Source: Agapanthus africanus
Taxonomy: Eukaryota > Streptophyta > Magnoliopsida > Asparagales > Amaryllidaceae
Direction: 5' to 3'
Length of the DNA stretch: 64,000 nucleotides
Assembly (NCBI GenBank): GCA_030015575.1
Contig: CM057338.1
Coordinates: 825,956,353-826,020,352, forward strand
The notes beneath the pieces were generated by a model. It searched no databases, was not told the origin of the DNA, and saw nothing but the letters and a program-made list of their open reading frames with translations. A program made the translations under genes and the position numbers. Below, in pieces: positions 22,560 through 33,044 of this stretch. How positions within the stretch are numbered: the stretch's first letter is position 1; the number at the start of each line of letters is the position of its first letter.

Positions 22560-23504
22560 TTAAACCTTCGTCCTTTTTTGTCGGCGAGGGTAATCTTGAT
22601 CAACCACTGAGTTCCGGACCTGCCGCCAGACTTTGTAGATCTTGGAGGACAGCCACAGAGGGGACTGTTCTGGCTTTGCTTCCGCAACATTCTCTACCGG
22701 AGGAGGAGATCTTTTCAGTATGGCGGTAGGAGAATTTCTACGCACCTTATTCAGCAGCTCGAAGCTGTTCCCGGTTGGAACAGCAGCATTAATTTCCGCC
22801 GTTGGGGATGGTGGAGTTAGCCCAGAAGGGGAGTTTCCCCCGGCCTTCCTTACTCGGCGCCAGTGGCGACGTCGAGCGTGTCGAGCTATTGGGGCAGGTT
22901 CAGTGACGGGGATGGCTTTGTCTTGTCCCCTGTTCAGGTGAGGGGTTGTTGCTGATGTCAGCCTCTTAAAGACTGATGTCCTTTGAGTAGCAGGAGCCGG
23001 AGTGGAAGTTGGGGCAGTCAGTCTTGTAAAGACCGACCCCTTGGCAAGAGAAGCCGCCTTGACGACTTCGGGAGCAGGGTTGGTTACTCTCTCCGAAATA
23101 ACCTTCTCTGGGATTGCAAGCTTCATTGTGGGCCCACAGGAATTTTGGCCCAATCTGGAGAAGACTGAGGAGCTGGAGCTGGACGACCCGTTGAGAGAGG
23201 CCGCAGTAGGTGTAAGCCGATCGAAGACCGACTTCTTAGGAGCTTCCGATGTCGGCATAGGAGCGGTGAAGCTCGTTGGTGGGAGCATGGTCCCGAAAAA
23301 CAACCCTGTGGTGGCTTGAGTGACCTGATCCACGGGCATCGTGAACAGGGAAGCCGCTTGGGGCCCGTAGGCTATGGTCTCTGCTGAGGCAGGATGTGGG
23401 TTGCAGTTGCATGTGGAACAATTTGAGCAGGTGAACGCCATCGATCGTTTGCTTTCTGCACCAAGCAAAACGCCAAAACTTAGTACCTTGAAACCCACGG
23501 GCAA
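22560..23504 (-). pseudogene. Gypsy N-terminal gag segment with SVFxRL repeats
   Basis: A 314-codon frame carries four copies of S-V-F-x-R-L (SVFDRLT, SVFSRLG, SVFTRLT, SVFKRLT) separated by serine-, proline- and threonine-rich spacers, followed by an arginine-rich patch (RHARRRHWRRVRK). SVF-D-RL repeats are known from Tat/Ogre-type gypsy elements of plants; their function is not established. The first ATG is uncertain. The frame ends at a TAA after which related sequence goes on in frame. Codon composition is GC-richer than the surrounding copia DNA. Confidence 0.7.
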
Positions 23505-23569
23505 CCATTAGCAAACCGTGATTGGTTCGCGAACACGACACACGAAGTGTGGAGTGGAAAGAGGAAAAG

Positions 23570-23587
23570 GTCCCACCGGGCGTGCCA
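23570..23587 (-). other. Candidate primer-binding site of the Tat-like gypsy
   Basis: Minus strand reads TGGCACGCCCGGTGGGAC a few bases from the proposed LTR edge at 23593. A TGGCACGCCCxGTGGGAC block next to the LTR is familiar from Tat-type elements. I cannot name the tRNA with confidence. Confidence 0.55.
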
Positions 23588-23592
23588 GAATC

Positions 23593-24541
23593 TGTTTACC
23601 GCCAGAAGCCGGGAAGACTGGACGTCTTGCCTGAATCTGGGGGCAGATGCTAATTGGTGCTATTCGTCCACCTCTCCGAAGATGCCAAGTTGATTTATGG
23701 CACCGTGTATCGAAGGTTTAAACGGATGCGGCCGATGTAGCAGACTTCGTCTGATTCCCCCTCGCTTGAGGGGTTTTTGATTGCGGGGACGCTCTTCCCT
23801 GCAGGCGCAAGCCCCTACAGTTAATTACGCTACCGCATCACGGTAACAACTTTCTCCTTCTCTATATGGTCACTTCGTGTCGTGGGTATTTGTTTTGTGT
23901 TTGGTTGCCCGTGGATTGTATACGGAGACTAATTTGTGTTGTCGCCCGTAGGACGTGGATTAGTCCAAATCCGTATCTTTCTTAGATTTGGGTTTGGGGA
24001 GGGTTGTGTTTAAGGATACGTTAGCCTTATTTGAGGCTAAGATCAATTTAAACGTTTGTTAAGGACACGTTAGTCTAATTCTAGACTAAGATCAACTTAA
24101 CGGGATCGTTTAGATCCGACAGGAGAGCAATTGTGCTCTATTGTTTAGTTTAATGACATTGCGTTCGATAATTAGTTTAAGGACATTACGGTCCATTGTT
24201 AGTTTTAAGACATCGCGGTCGAGGTTAAGGACATCATAGCCCGTGGATTTAAGGACTCCACAGTCCGATGTTAGTTTTAAGACATCACGGTCAAGGTTAA
24301 GGACATCAAAGTCCATGGATTTAAGGACTCCACATTCCGATATTAGTTTTAAGACATCACAGTCGAGGTTAAGGACATCATAGTCCATGAGTTTAAGGAC
24401 CTCACAGTCCGATGTTAGTTTTAAGACATCACGGTCGAGGTTAAGGACATCACCTCGCAGTCCGATGTTAGTTTTAAGACATCACGGTCGAGATTAAGGA
24501 CAACATAGTCCATGAGTTTAAGGACCCCACAGTCTGTAGAA
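23593..24541 (-). repeat. 5' LTR of the Tat-like gypsy (outer end uncertain)
   Basis: The segment begins TGTTTACCGCC next to the candidate primer-binding site. It contains non-coding sequence and, at its far end, the 72-bp tandem repeats. Without the partner LTR, which is left of the window, the outer boundary cannot be fixed. It may extend some tens of bases past 24541 or be truncated there. Confidence 0.5.
24202..24541. repeat. 72-bp tandem repeat array
   Basis: The unit starts GTTTTAAGACATC and repeats at 24202, 24274, 24346, 24418 and 24471. The first three intervals are exactly 72 bp; the fourth is 53 bp because of a 19-bp deletion. Each unit contains the sub-motif TTAAGGAC twice. Degenerate monomers extend left to about 24130. 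On the minus strand the period keeps a frame open for 92 codons, but this is a by-product of the repeat. Confidence 0.9.
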
Positions 24542-24636
24542 TGTATGGTTGTCGGGACCCGTCACCTCTCGGACGACGTTGAAGGATTACAACGACAGAT
24601 ATCAGAGGAGTGAAGAGATGTACCCTCGAACCGGGT
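24542..24636. other. Unassigned 95 bp between gypsy LTR and LTR E
   Basis: I see no match to either neighbour and no coding potential. It may be the outer end of the gypsy LTR or flanking DNA. Confidence 0.3.
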
Positions 24637-24976
24637 GTACCAGCGCTGTGATGGCAGTCACACTAGTGGGGGCTGGGTAGTTTATAAGCACATCCTTATA
24701 TAGGTCCCTAGTCGTAGGAATATCGAGACTGGGCATCGATACTGCAGAGTAGACTAGTGTATACGCTTCTCATCGCAGCAGGGGAGATAGTCTATCCCAC
24801 AGCCATCAGTACGTCGTACTGGAGATAATATGCAGGTGCTCATTGAGTTATGAGTTACACTGGATAGACTCATGGGGTACTGTTGGTTGGTACTATACCT
24901 ATCGTCAGGTAGCAGTTCCCAGGTGACATGAGTACAACATAGTCCGTTGACTTGATACTGCTACTTCGCCTCGAGT
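24637..24976 (+). repeat. LTR E, first part (B subfamily, plus orientation)
   Basis: Reverse complement matches the LTR of element B from about 4560 to 4900. The first ~230 bp of the LTR are missing at 24637. The sequence breaks at 24976, where element C is inserted, and continues at 58571. No target-site duplication or partner was found for E itself. Confidence 0.8.
24972..24976. repeat. Target-site duplicate CGAGT, left copy of element C
   Basis: CGAGT is repeated at 58566-58570, and LTR E reads straight on after removal of what lies between. Confidence 0.92.
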
Positions 24977-26341
24977 TGTTGGGATTCCTTAGCACCCTAC
25001 TGGGTTTTCACAGCAACTACCATGCTATATTTAAAATTCTAAGGTGCTAATCAATCCAAAGCTAGGATCAAGCTAGAGTAAATAAATGAAATGAACATGT
25101 AATCAACCATTACAAGTAGTCAGCAAGGAATACAACCTTTGTAGACCGGTCTTTCACTTCTAAAGCTCCGTGTTGACGTCCCTTCGCTGCGATCATGGCA
25201 AGTGAAGATTTCCCGAACTCTAGAATGGTTCCCTCGGAGAAGTGAACAAGCTTGCACGATTCTTCGAGGCCGAAGATGATCTACGTCGATGAGACTCAAA
25301 CCCAAGCTACCTCTTCACTAGGTCAAAAACTTTGTGAAGAGAACACCTTTTACTACCCAAGAAAGTATATAGGATGATGAAATAGGAAATGGGCTCACTT
25401 TAGATTTTATTTTCTCACAATATTTCATCACTAATCCAAAACCTAGAAAGCTTTTGGAGTTTAGATGAAGAAGAAGAAGAATGAACTCATCTCATGAGAG
25501 AGGTAACCATTGGTGAGTTTTTATCATATAAAAACCCTTGTAGAGACTTAACTAAAGCTTAGGATTAAGGTTGGGTTAAGAAAATATCTTAAGTAAAAAC
25601 AAATTAGTGGACAAGTCAAATGAATCTACAAGCTTCCACAAGCTTCATCCATTTGACCATTTTCCACCTAATTTGATTAACTTTAAATAAATAAAACCCA
25701 AGGATTATCATAAGCTTAGTGTAAGTCTCATACACCCATGCCTCTTGTATCATCTAGCATGACACAAAATAATATACATCAATATATATCACATATATAC
25801 TAATGCAGAAACAAAGTGAGAAAAGAAATCATAAGTGAGCATGTATTAGTTAATATAAGTTAATATATCAAATATATAATTATACATTAAATTATTAAAT
25901 CAACACTTGATTTAATAATCCGGCTATATCACATATAATCGACTAATATTAAATGTAACAACTTATCGAATCAACACTTGATCCGATAACCCGGCTATAT
26001 CACATATAACCGACCGAAGTCACAAATCGCGAGAATAGAATACGGTATCACATACTTGTATTATTCTCGGTCCCCCACATATCTCATATGTGCTCCTACT
26101 CCGTTTTGCCTGAGCCAGGAAACATCTGTGTAGGACTCTAAAAACTCGTTAATACGCCAGCAGTAGGTGATGATCAAATCAAACACCCACAAGCCGCAAG
26201 AGGCGTGCTAAACGTAACGGCCACCCGGTTATTGAGCGATCAGAAGACTGCCCATACTCTTGCGAATCCAATCAGTAACACTTACCGTACAGTCCGGTCT
26301 CTTTGTTAGATATGTCGCATATCTCGTTTAGGGGTGGTAAA
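24977..26341 (-). repeat. 3' LTR of element C, piece 1
   Basis: Matches 56373-57750 of the right LTR. It ends at the insertion point of element D, whose target copy GTAAA is 26337-26341. Confidence 0.9.
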
Positions 26342-28595
26342 TGTAAGTGCACGGCGGCGCCCCGGCCGTCAATCAGACGCCGGAATGCGGAAGCGGTAAA
26401 AAACTTTAATTTTGCGGACTTAACAAACCGGCACCACCGCGCACTATAACCGGGATCGAACCACTAACTAGTCTAAGCTACTAACAAGATAGGGAATAGA
26501 GATATACCGACGATCCAAGTCCTCCGGTCTTCTCGTCATGCTCCTGATCTCCTGCGGAAAAATCCCGTCTCCTCCTCGTCGCCGGAAGTGCACCACATCG
26601 CCTACTTTGTTTACGGGCTCCCACCTCAATGCCGAGGCAACTCGGGCACGAAGCCGGCTACTCGACGTGCCCAAGGTCCGTTGTAGAATGTGTAGTAGAG
26701 GATTGTGTCTCATTTGGGGTTATGGAGTTGTGCCATTTTGTGGAGGAAAAGAGAGGAACTTTTGGAGAGGGTTCTTGTGTGATATTTGGAGAATGAAGAG
26801 AACCAAAAATTGCCACACCAAAATCAATCACCCACCATCCTAAAGAATGGCCGGCCCTCTTTGTGAATGGGGAGAGAGTGTGAGTGAGGGGAGAGCCAAG
26901 GATTAATCAATCACCACCAAAATGCAAGGGAGAGAGAAAAGCTCATGATATCAAGAAATGATTGCAAGTAAATAACCTCACTCCAACTACCAAATCATCA
27001 ACAACCATCATGTCCCTCCATCATCATACAAAAGTCAAGCCATGATGAGGTTATCAAGTCAAAAGATGGTGCTATCATGATACAACAAAAATGCAAAGAC
27101 CCCCTCCACAAATGCCTATTTGCAACAATGCAAATAAGCCCTCCTCCACCAATCTTCGGCCAATGAACGGAACAATGGAAATTGGCCGAAACGGAAAGCA
27201 AACTGGCAACTCCAGAAAACTGGTCCCGTAATAAATTACAGGAAAACCCCGATACTGTGCATACACACCCGCATCTGTATTTCGACCGAAATACAAATGC
27301 AATGAGACAAAATCTACACTGTACTATACTAGGATCCGGCTTATACCAAAGCCGGCTAGTAATTTCCGTTCGATCCTGATCCGTGCAATACCGCACGTAT
27401 CTGATCGAACCCTGCCATATATGCATACGGCCTATAGTACAGACTGTCCGATCCTGATCCGTGCAATACCGCACGTATCTGATCGGACCTTGCCATATCT
27501 CCATACGGCTTCTACAACCTTTCGCCCGAAAGCTGAGTAACTGAATGTGGGGGACTCTAAAGACTCGTCAATACCTTGGTTATGGATTTAACCACTAGCA
27601 CGTCAGAGGTATAAGCCAATACGTGACGGGCTACCAGGTACTGACCAAATGGGACGTCGATGAGGAAGCTCACCCCGACACCCAACTGAGCCTGTCAGTG
27701 ACAATATCCGTGCAGTCCGGTTCGTTCGTCTATGAGTATCGCATGGCGGGCCTAGGGGGTTGGTAAAAGTCAGACCCCCAAAAGCGGTACAAGTCGTGTC
27801 GGAGTGTAGCCCAGAACACCCTGAGATACTACTGGAATACCTACCAGTAAATCTCCTTGCCTTGGCCAAGGACTTTGTGTAATGGCTCTCCTAGACACAG
27901 CACGACCTCACCCCCAATACCGGGAGAGACGAACCCCTGAAGATACGCTCACTGCCTCCATGTGGCTCGGGACTGTACCCAACTAAAACCTGTTTGCATG
28001 ACTCCTTTGAGCCGTGGTAGGGTAGTAATCAAAGTACAGTGGGAACTCACACGAGACAAATGACGATCCCCAGGTCGATGAACTAACCTGCACACATGTC
28101 ACCAGGGAACTGCCATCTGACGTCTGGTATATGACCAACTAGCATGTTCCCGGCGAGTCCTGTCCGGTGTACTCATAACCCAATGAGCACCTGTATACAT
28201 CTTAGGTGATCCAACTGACACCAGTGGCTTGTGAGACCGGCCACCGCCCCTCGTCGGGGTCTCGACTGTATACACTAGTCTACTAATGGAGTATCGATGC
28301 CCAGTCTCGAAACTCCCACGACTAGGGACCTTTTAAGGATAAGCTTATAGACCCCCAGCTCCCACTTATATGATCGCCCTCATACTGCTGGTGGTCAAGC
28401 AAGAATCCTAGGGGCTCTATCAACGTGTAATAGCGACGTGTCAGGTCACCTAAAGCAGTACACGATGATAAAGGTAAACCAGATAGCATACTATCATCTC
28501 GAGTAAGACTGTCCTACCGGGATAGGTCCTCCCTCAATCATTACAATCACGTACCTGTGACCTAATAATTGACTCTGAGGGCACTATCTCCAACA
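26342..28595 (-). repeat. 3' LTR of element D
   Basis: Begins TGTAAGTGCACGG, ends CTCCAACA. The shared half runs from about 27520; the half before it is specific to the D subfamily. It contains two tandem hairpins (27368-27488), a CCGGCTT/AAGCCGG hairpin (27336-27355) and the palindrome CCTTGGCCAAGG at 27860-27871. A 168-codon open frame on the minus strand (26998-27504) is repeated in both LTRs and does not look like a protein. Confidence 0.95.
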
Positions 28596-31000
28596 ATCTC
28601 CCACTTGCACTCAAGGCTAATTATTGCGATGTCGCATACTCAAAGCCCGTGTGATACCGAACATCCAACTCCTCTACTAGTCAGTCTCACAAAGCTCGTT
28701 TGCGGAACTATTGCGTTCGAGGAATAGCCTCAGTGAGTGGATCCGCTTAGTTGTTTCTTTCTATGTCTCTCTATATCTCAAGTTCGCGGAGAAATCCATC
28801 TCCCGAAATGAGCAATACCTGTCTTAGAATGTGTCTGGATGTCTGATGGGACATAGCTCATAAATGAACTCCAAATCCAAACTTCTTAGACTGTATCGTC
28901 AACTGAACTTAATCAGTATCCTGCGCCATGCCACCCTCAGTATTGCCTTGGACCACCTGTCCAAAATACTGCCCCTCATCAGAAGGAAAACTATAACTCT
29001 GACAACCTCCTTGTCGTCCATGTCACCTTGGAAGCCTGGAATGATAACTGTCTCCTGAATGAGGCTGTCGTTATCATCTCCCTAGAACATCCACTTATGT
29101 TCTAAAACTGCTTCCGACTGTTTCTCCAGGATTGGATTAATGTCAACTTATTGCATCTAGTGCAAGAAAAACATCTGGTGTGGTACTTGACATCTCACGA
29201 TTGACTCAATTGCCTGAGCAAGTGATCTGCCAATCATGCCCGTCCCTCTCCCCTTTAGTCTGTAAGACACCTTTGGAGAGGGTGACTCCATTACCTGCAG
29301 GTACACTACCGTGCCAGGAGTCGTCCATCCTAAATACTCTTAGAATGCTGTCAAGTACCCTGATTGGGAAACCACCCAAATCTAGATCTAAGACCATAGA
29401 TCTAGTAACCAGTATGTCTGATATAAAATCCATTTCCTTTGTGGAGAAACAACTGTGTGACGACCAAAGTATAACCGATCGTAGTGTAGGAGTTTCTTTT
29501 CCTACTCTGTGTATATCATCCAAATACCAGGATGTCACACCCTACTACCTTCTCAACAGATCCATCCCCTATTCTGATGAAGTCAAACCCATGACTGTCA
29601 CGTCAGAAATAGATGATCTATCTCCGCTACATCTGCTCTAGTCTATAAATAAACATAAGCAACCTGTCCACCAATGCTTCCGCTGCTCCCACTGACTACG
29701 ACAACCCTCTGGCAGAGTCATATAGACGTACACTTCTAAAACTGGTTTAGAACTACGCTATACTCATCCTCCCGCCGGGTCTCGTAACCTGGAACAACAG
29801 CAATGGCAATTGTGGGTAAACAAGAACTTCCCTGTCACCGTCCTTGAGGCTACCGTAGTGCCTCTCGGGTGCCTGAAGTTACCCACCTTATCTGCGGAGT
29901 GGCCAATGGAATGTCAATCCAGATTGAATCTTTAGGTTCCTTATCAAATCTTCAGTAATCGTTTGTGGTTCTGGAATCACTTCCAGTTCTACCATACTCC
30001 CACTACTGTTTTCTGAAAAAATCCATCTTTAATAAAACTGTGGCGAGTCTAGAACAATATCGCTATTGTTCATCCAGATGGTAGAAAGTCAACCCTCGTC
30101 ATAGCCTGGGTCAACCCACAAACAGCCATTACAGAAACGTGCCTTGAGTTGTCCAGTGTCTGGTTTTAATCATAAACCGGACAACTCCCCGTACCTTAAC
30201 AATGTTAAGATATGAACTGTTCTATATCCAATACAGAAACAGAGGCACTGATTTAATTTGAACCAGATCCAAATCATGCAACTGTCTCCAGTGCATGTCA
30301 ACTAAATGGAAGGAGGCCGATCAGCGTTACTCAACTTAGGATTGCTTCCAATTATGAGTAACCTGAAAGAGAAGAAAGATCTCTTTATCATTACTATCAA
30401 CTGAATACCATACACAAGTATCTACATCTTCGATCTCTTTGAAGAATCCCGATACTTGCTACACCTGGTTCTCTACTCTATCCAAATACCTATAACTCCT
30501 CAAAACTTAGACCCTGTGTTTCAACGAAACACATGTCTAAGAACTAGAGAAGTTAAAAGTAAACAGAATATAGTATGAGGACCAACCCCTCTGTCCTAAT
30601 GGACACTGGACAACATACAATACTCTGTATAAGTCCCTTGAGTCTGATAACTCTTTCACTGTGTGTCGTAGGTTGAAAACTGTACTTATGGTTAAGAAGA
30701 ATTACACCGCTGTTTAATGCTCCTTACCTAACCATCCACTGATATAGGTAAATGTCGTAGACATAATTTCAGAAAGGTATATCTCACTCTATGAAAATAG
30801 ACGTACAGATATATCATTTTGAAATTGGTGCATAACAGCGGATATTCAAAACCAAATATTTGCCGACCGGCAAACAGCCCAGGTGATTTCCTCAAATATC
30901 ACCGATTACAACGAATCCCGATGTAATGAGGATGATCACCCAATTCCCAATAATTTACTCCCACTCATCATCTGTAAAACTATACAGATGTGAGAATCAT
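28596..31000 (-). pseudogene. Remnant copia pol of element D
   Basis: Aligned against A and C the order is polypurine tract (28596-28608), RNase H end with ADPL (28735-28746), the block CCGCTGCTCCCACTG (about 29686) that in A and C lies by the reverse transcriptase, then integrase-level sequence. No frame longer than a few dozen codons survives and no catalytic motif is readable. A plus-strand open frame at 29180-29641 is a by-product. Confidence 0.6.
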
Positions 31001-31189
31001 ACCTGGTAAATACATACCCTGGAGTAAGTATCTAATCGGGAAATCAGTTTTCCTTTAACATTACACAGTGAAACTGAAACATTGAAATGTTCCGATGGGG
31101 TATTCTGGTATTCCTAGTAATGCCTCTTCCAGATTCACGACTGTAACCGTATAGTTCTTTGCCACCTCTCCAAATCCCTTCATATGTCT

Positions 31190-31960
31190 TTAGTCTTTAC
31201 CTTCTGCACACCCTTTTAGGCCAAATGGTTTTCTTCCTTCCCTACCGTTCGGCACCAACCTATGGTTTGGAAGAAGACTATCCAATAAGCATAATGGGTG
31301 TACTGTCCCAATCCTAGGAACACTCGCAATGAGAGAGGGTGAAGATAAAAGACAACCGAATAAACCTTATTCCTATTTCTCCTGAACCAGAATCCATCCC
31401 CGAACTGGAACAAGTTCCATTCGAGTTCGTATATAACCATACGATGGAGTATCCAAATAAACTGTGGATCTTCGTAGTGATACGGAGTGTCCTGGAGAAA
31501 TACAAAGGTGATGTGGGAGTGGTAACGAAATATTTGGTTTGGTCGTGAATATATGTTGCAATTTACTTTGCCCTCTTACTAATCCCTTGCTTTGTCTGAA
31601 CTTAATACCTTCTGCACACCATCGTTATGCTAATTGGTTTTCTTCATTCCCTACCTGTCGGCACCAGCCTAAGGTTTGGAAGAAGACAATCCAATTTGCG
31701 TAATAGGTGTACTACCCCTAAACCAAGGAGTACTCGTAACCTGAGAGAGGGTAAAAGGAAAAGACAACTGAATAATCCTATCCGTTTTCTCCAGAACCGG
31801 AAACCATCCTCGAATAAATTCTTTCGAGTTCGTATCTAACCATACGATGGTTTTGTCCAATGGAAGTGGACGTTCGTAGTAAAACGGGGTGTCCTGGAGA
31901 AAAGGGTAAAAGTAGGAGTGGCAATGAGGTTCGCAACTCTGACAATCCAAAAGCCAGTGT
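31190..31960 (-). repeat. Divergent tandem duplication in element D
   Basis: Sequence starting CTTCTGCACACC at 31201 recurs at 31609, a 408-bp offset. Both copies carry TTCGGCACCA/TCGGCACCAG, GGTTTGGAAGAAGAC and TTCGAGTTCGTAT. The copies differ at many positions. I see no equivalent in A, B or C, and no recognisable domain. Confidence 0.7.
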
Positions 31961-32329
31961 TAAGAAGGTTCGGTCAACTTGGTCACTGAGTCATAGTCTT
32001 AGGGTCGGGTCAATGGTCGCTGCCAAAGAGAGAGAGAAAAGAAACACTCAGCGTGCACTCTAACCTAGATCAGAATGGTCACCAATTTATCTAATCTGGA
32101 AACCTCCCACTGTACCTCAAATTCTCCTCCAAACCTGAAAGAAGAATTAGTCGGGGTCACCCGAGGAGTAAACTAACTCATCAGTGGGAATCGGGATCCA
32201 ACTATCATCGCATGATAACGTGACGGAATCCGCTCACATCATCATACTCCAGATGGTATGCGCATATCTGGCAAGTTTCAGTTCTTTTGAAACTCCCGAT
32301 GTGATTTCTGCCCCATGCTCTTATGACCT

Positions 32330-32529
32330 TGACTTTGGCCAACATATCATAAGTCACATGTCAAGTTCTACCCGTCATTCTCCAGGTTAATTTGAATCCA
32401 CCCGTACATACCCTTGACTTTGGCCAACATGGCAGTACGACTGTTCCAAACCAACGCATCTATCTATGCTGCATATGAATAACCAATAGCTACCAAACAC
32501 TGTGCCTTGACTTTGGCCAACATACACAG
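32330..32529 (-). other. Three-hairpin array in leader of element D
   Basis: Loops all carry CCTTGACTTTGGCCAAC. Arms: CTTATGA/TCATAAG (32330-32336, 32347-32353); CGTAC-A-TACC with GGCAGTACG (32403-32412, 32431-32439); CTGTG/CACAG (32500-32504, 32525-32529). Compared with element B, the third stem has A-T replaced by G-C and the second has T-A replaced by C-G. Confidence 0.65.
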
Positions 32530-32669
32530 CTTGAATACTACTGACTATCCATATGAAACGACGGAGGGCTACGAATGGTTTCTGGCGAAAACCTTTAACG
32601 TAATGAACTTGATATCGTTGAAGGAACGGATAGCTTTTTTTAAAAATATAGTGACGAAAACCTTCGCTA

Positions 32670-32900
32670 AAGAGGTCACTCCCGGTGAAGGGATCTCGGC
32701 TCTTTCCCCGTAGAATGGGGTGCAGGATATTCTAACTGAATACCACGGTGCAAAGCAAAAGTAGTCGGCTATAGTGAAGTTAATGCCCTGACGCAAACTT
32801 CTGTCCAAGGGGTCACTCCCGGTGAAGGGATCTCGGCCCTTGCCTCGTCGACTGAGGAGCAGGATATTCTAAATGAATACCGCAATGCAAAACAAAAGTG
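32670..32900 (-). other. Two tandem stem-loop units in leader of element D
   Basis: Hairpins CCCCGTAGAATGGGG (32706-32720) and CCTCGTCGACTGAGG (32843-32857), 137 bp apart, each preceded by GGTCACTCCCGGTGA and followed by GGATATTC...GAATACC. The arms differ between units but keep pairing. Confidence 0.65.
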
Positions 32901-33044
32901 AACGTCCTTGCAATGACAGCTTTTTGAAAAGTGTTCCAACAACATCAGATTAGGTTTGTTTTAACTTGCATTGATCCGAATCAATGCAGTCCCATCAATT
33001 GATCACACCAAAAAGAACGAAAATATACTGATGTACGTATATGC

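Larger units (their letters stand above)
5088..24541 (-). mobile_element. Tat-like Ty3/gypsy element, split by three insertions
   Basis: After removal of copia A (10951-21281), the solo LTR (8238-10454) and copia B, the remaining segments line up on the minus strand in the order LTR, leader, gag, protease, reverse transcriptase. The Retrotrans_gag-type domain, the CPYHQ...H...CF zinc-type motif, the DNGS protease motif and the FRDLNKACPKD reverse-transcriptase motif appear in that order. RNase H, integrase and the 3' LTR should lie left of the window. It is the oldest layer here: it hosts other insertions and has several frameshifts and stops. Assignment to the Tat group rests on SVFxRL repeats in gag and the RT motif wording. 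Confidence 0.8.

Noticed and set aside
24202-24541. Regularly spaced repeats suggesting a CRISPR array
   Set aside because: Repeats are contiguous 72-bp tandem units without unique spacers, in a plant transposon. The same holds for the 59-bp arrays at 38590 and 47640.
26998-27504. 168-codon open frame on the minus strand, repeated at 34981-35487
   Set aside because: It lies inside both LTRs of a very young element, so conservation is trivial. Its repeated peptide comes from the 78-bp tandem hairpins.
29180-29641. 153-codon plus-strand open frame in element D
   Set aside because: Lies antisense over the decayed pol region; no recognisable domain, and the transcribed strand is minus.
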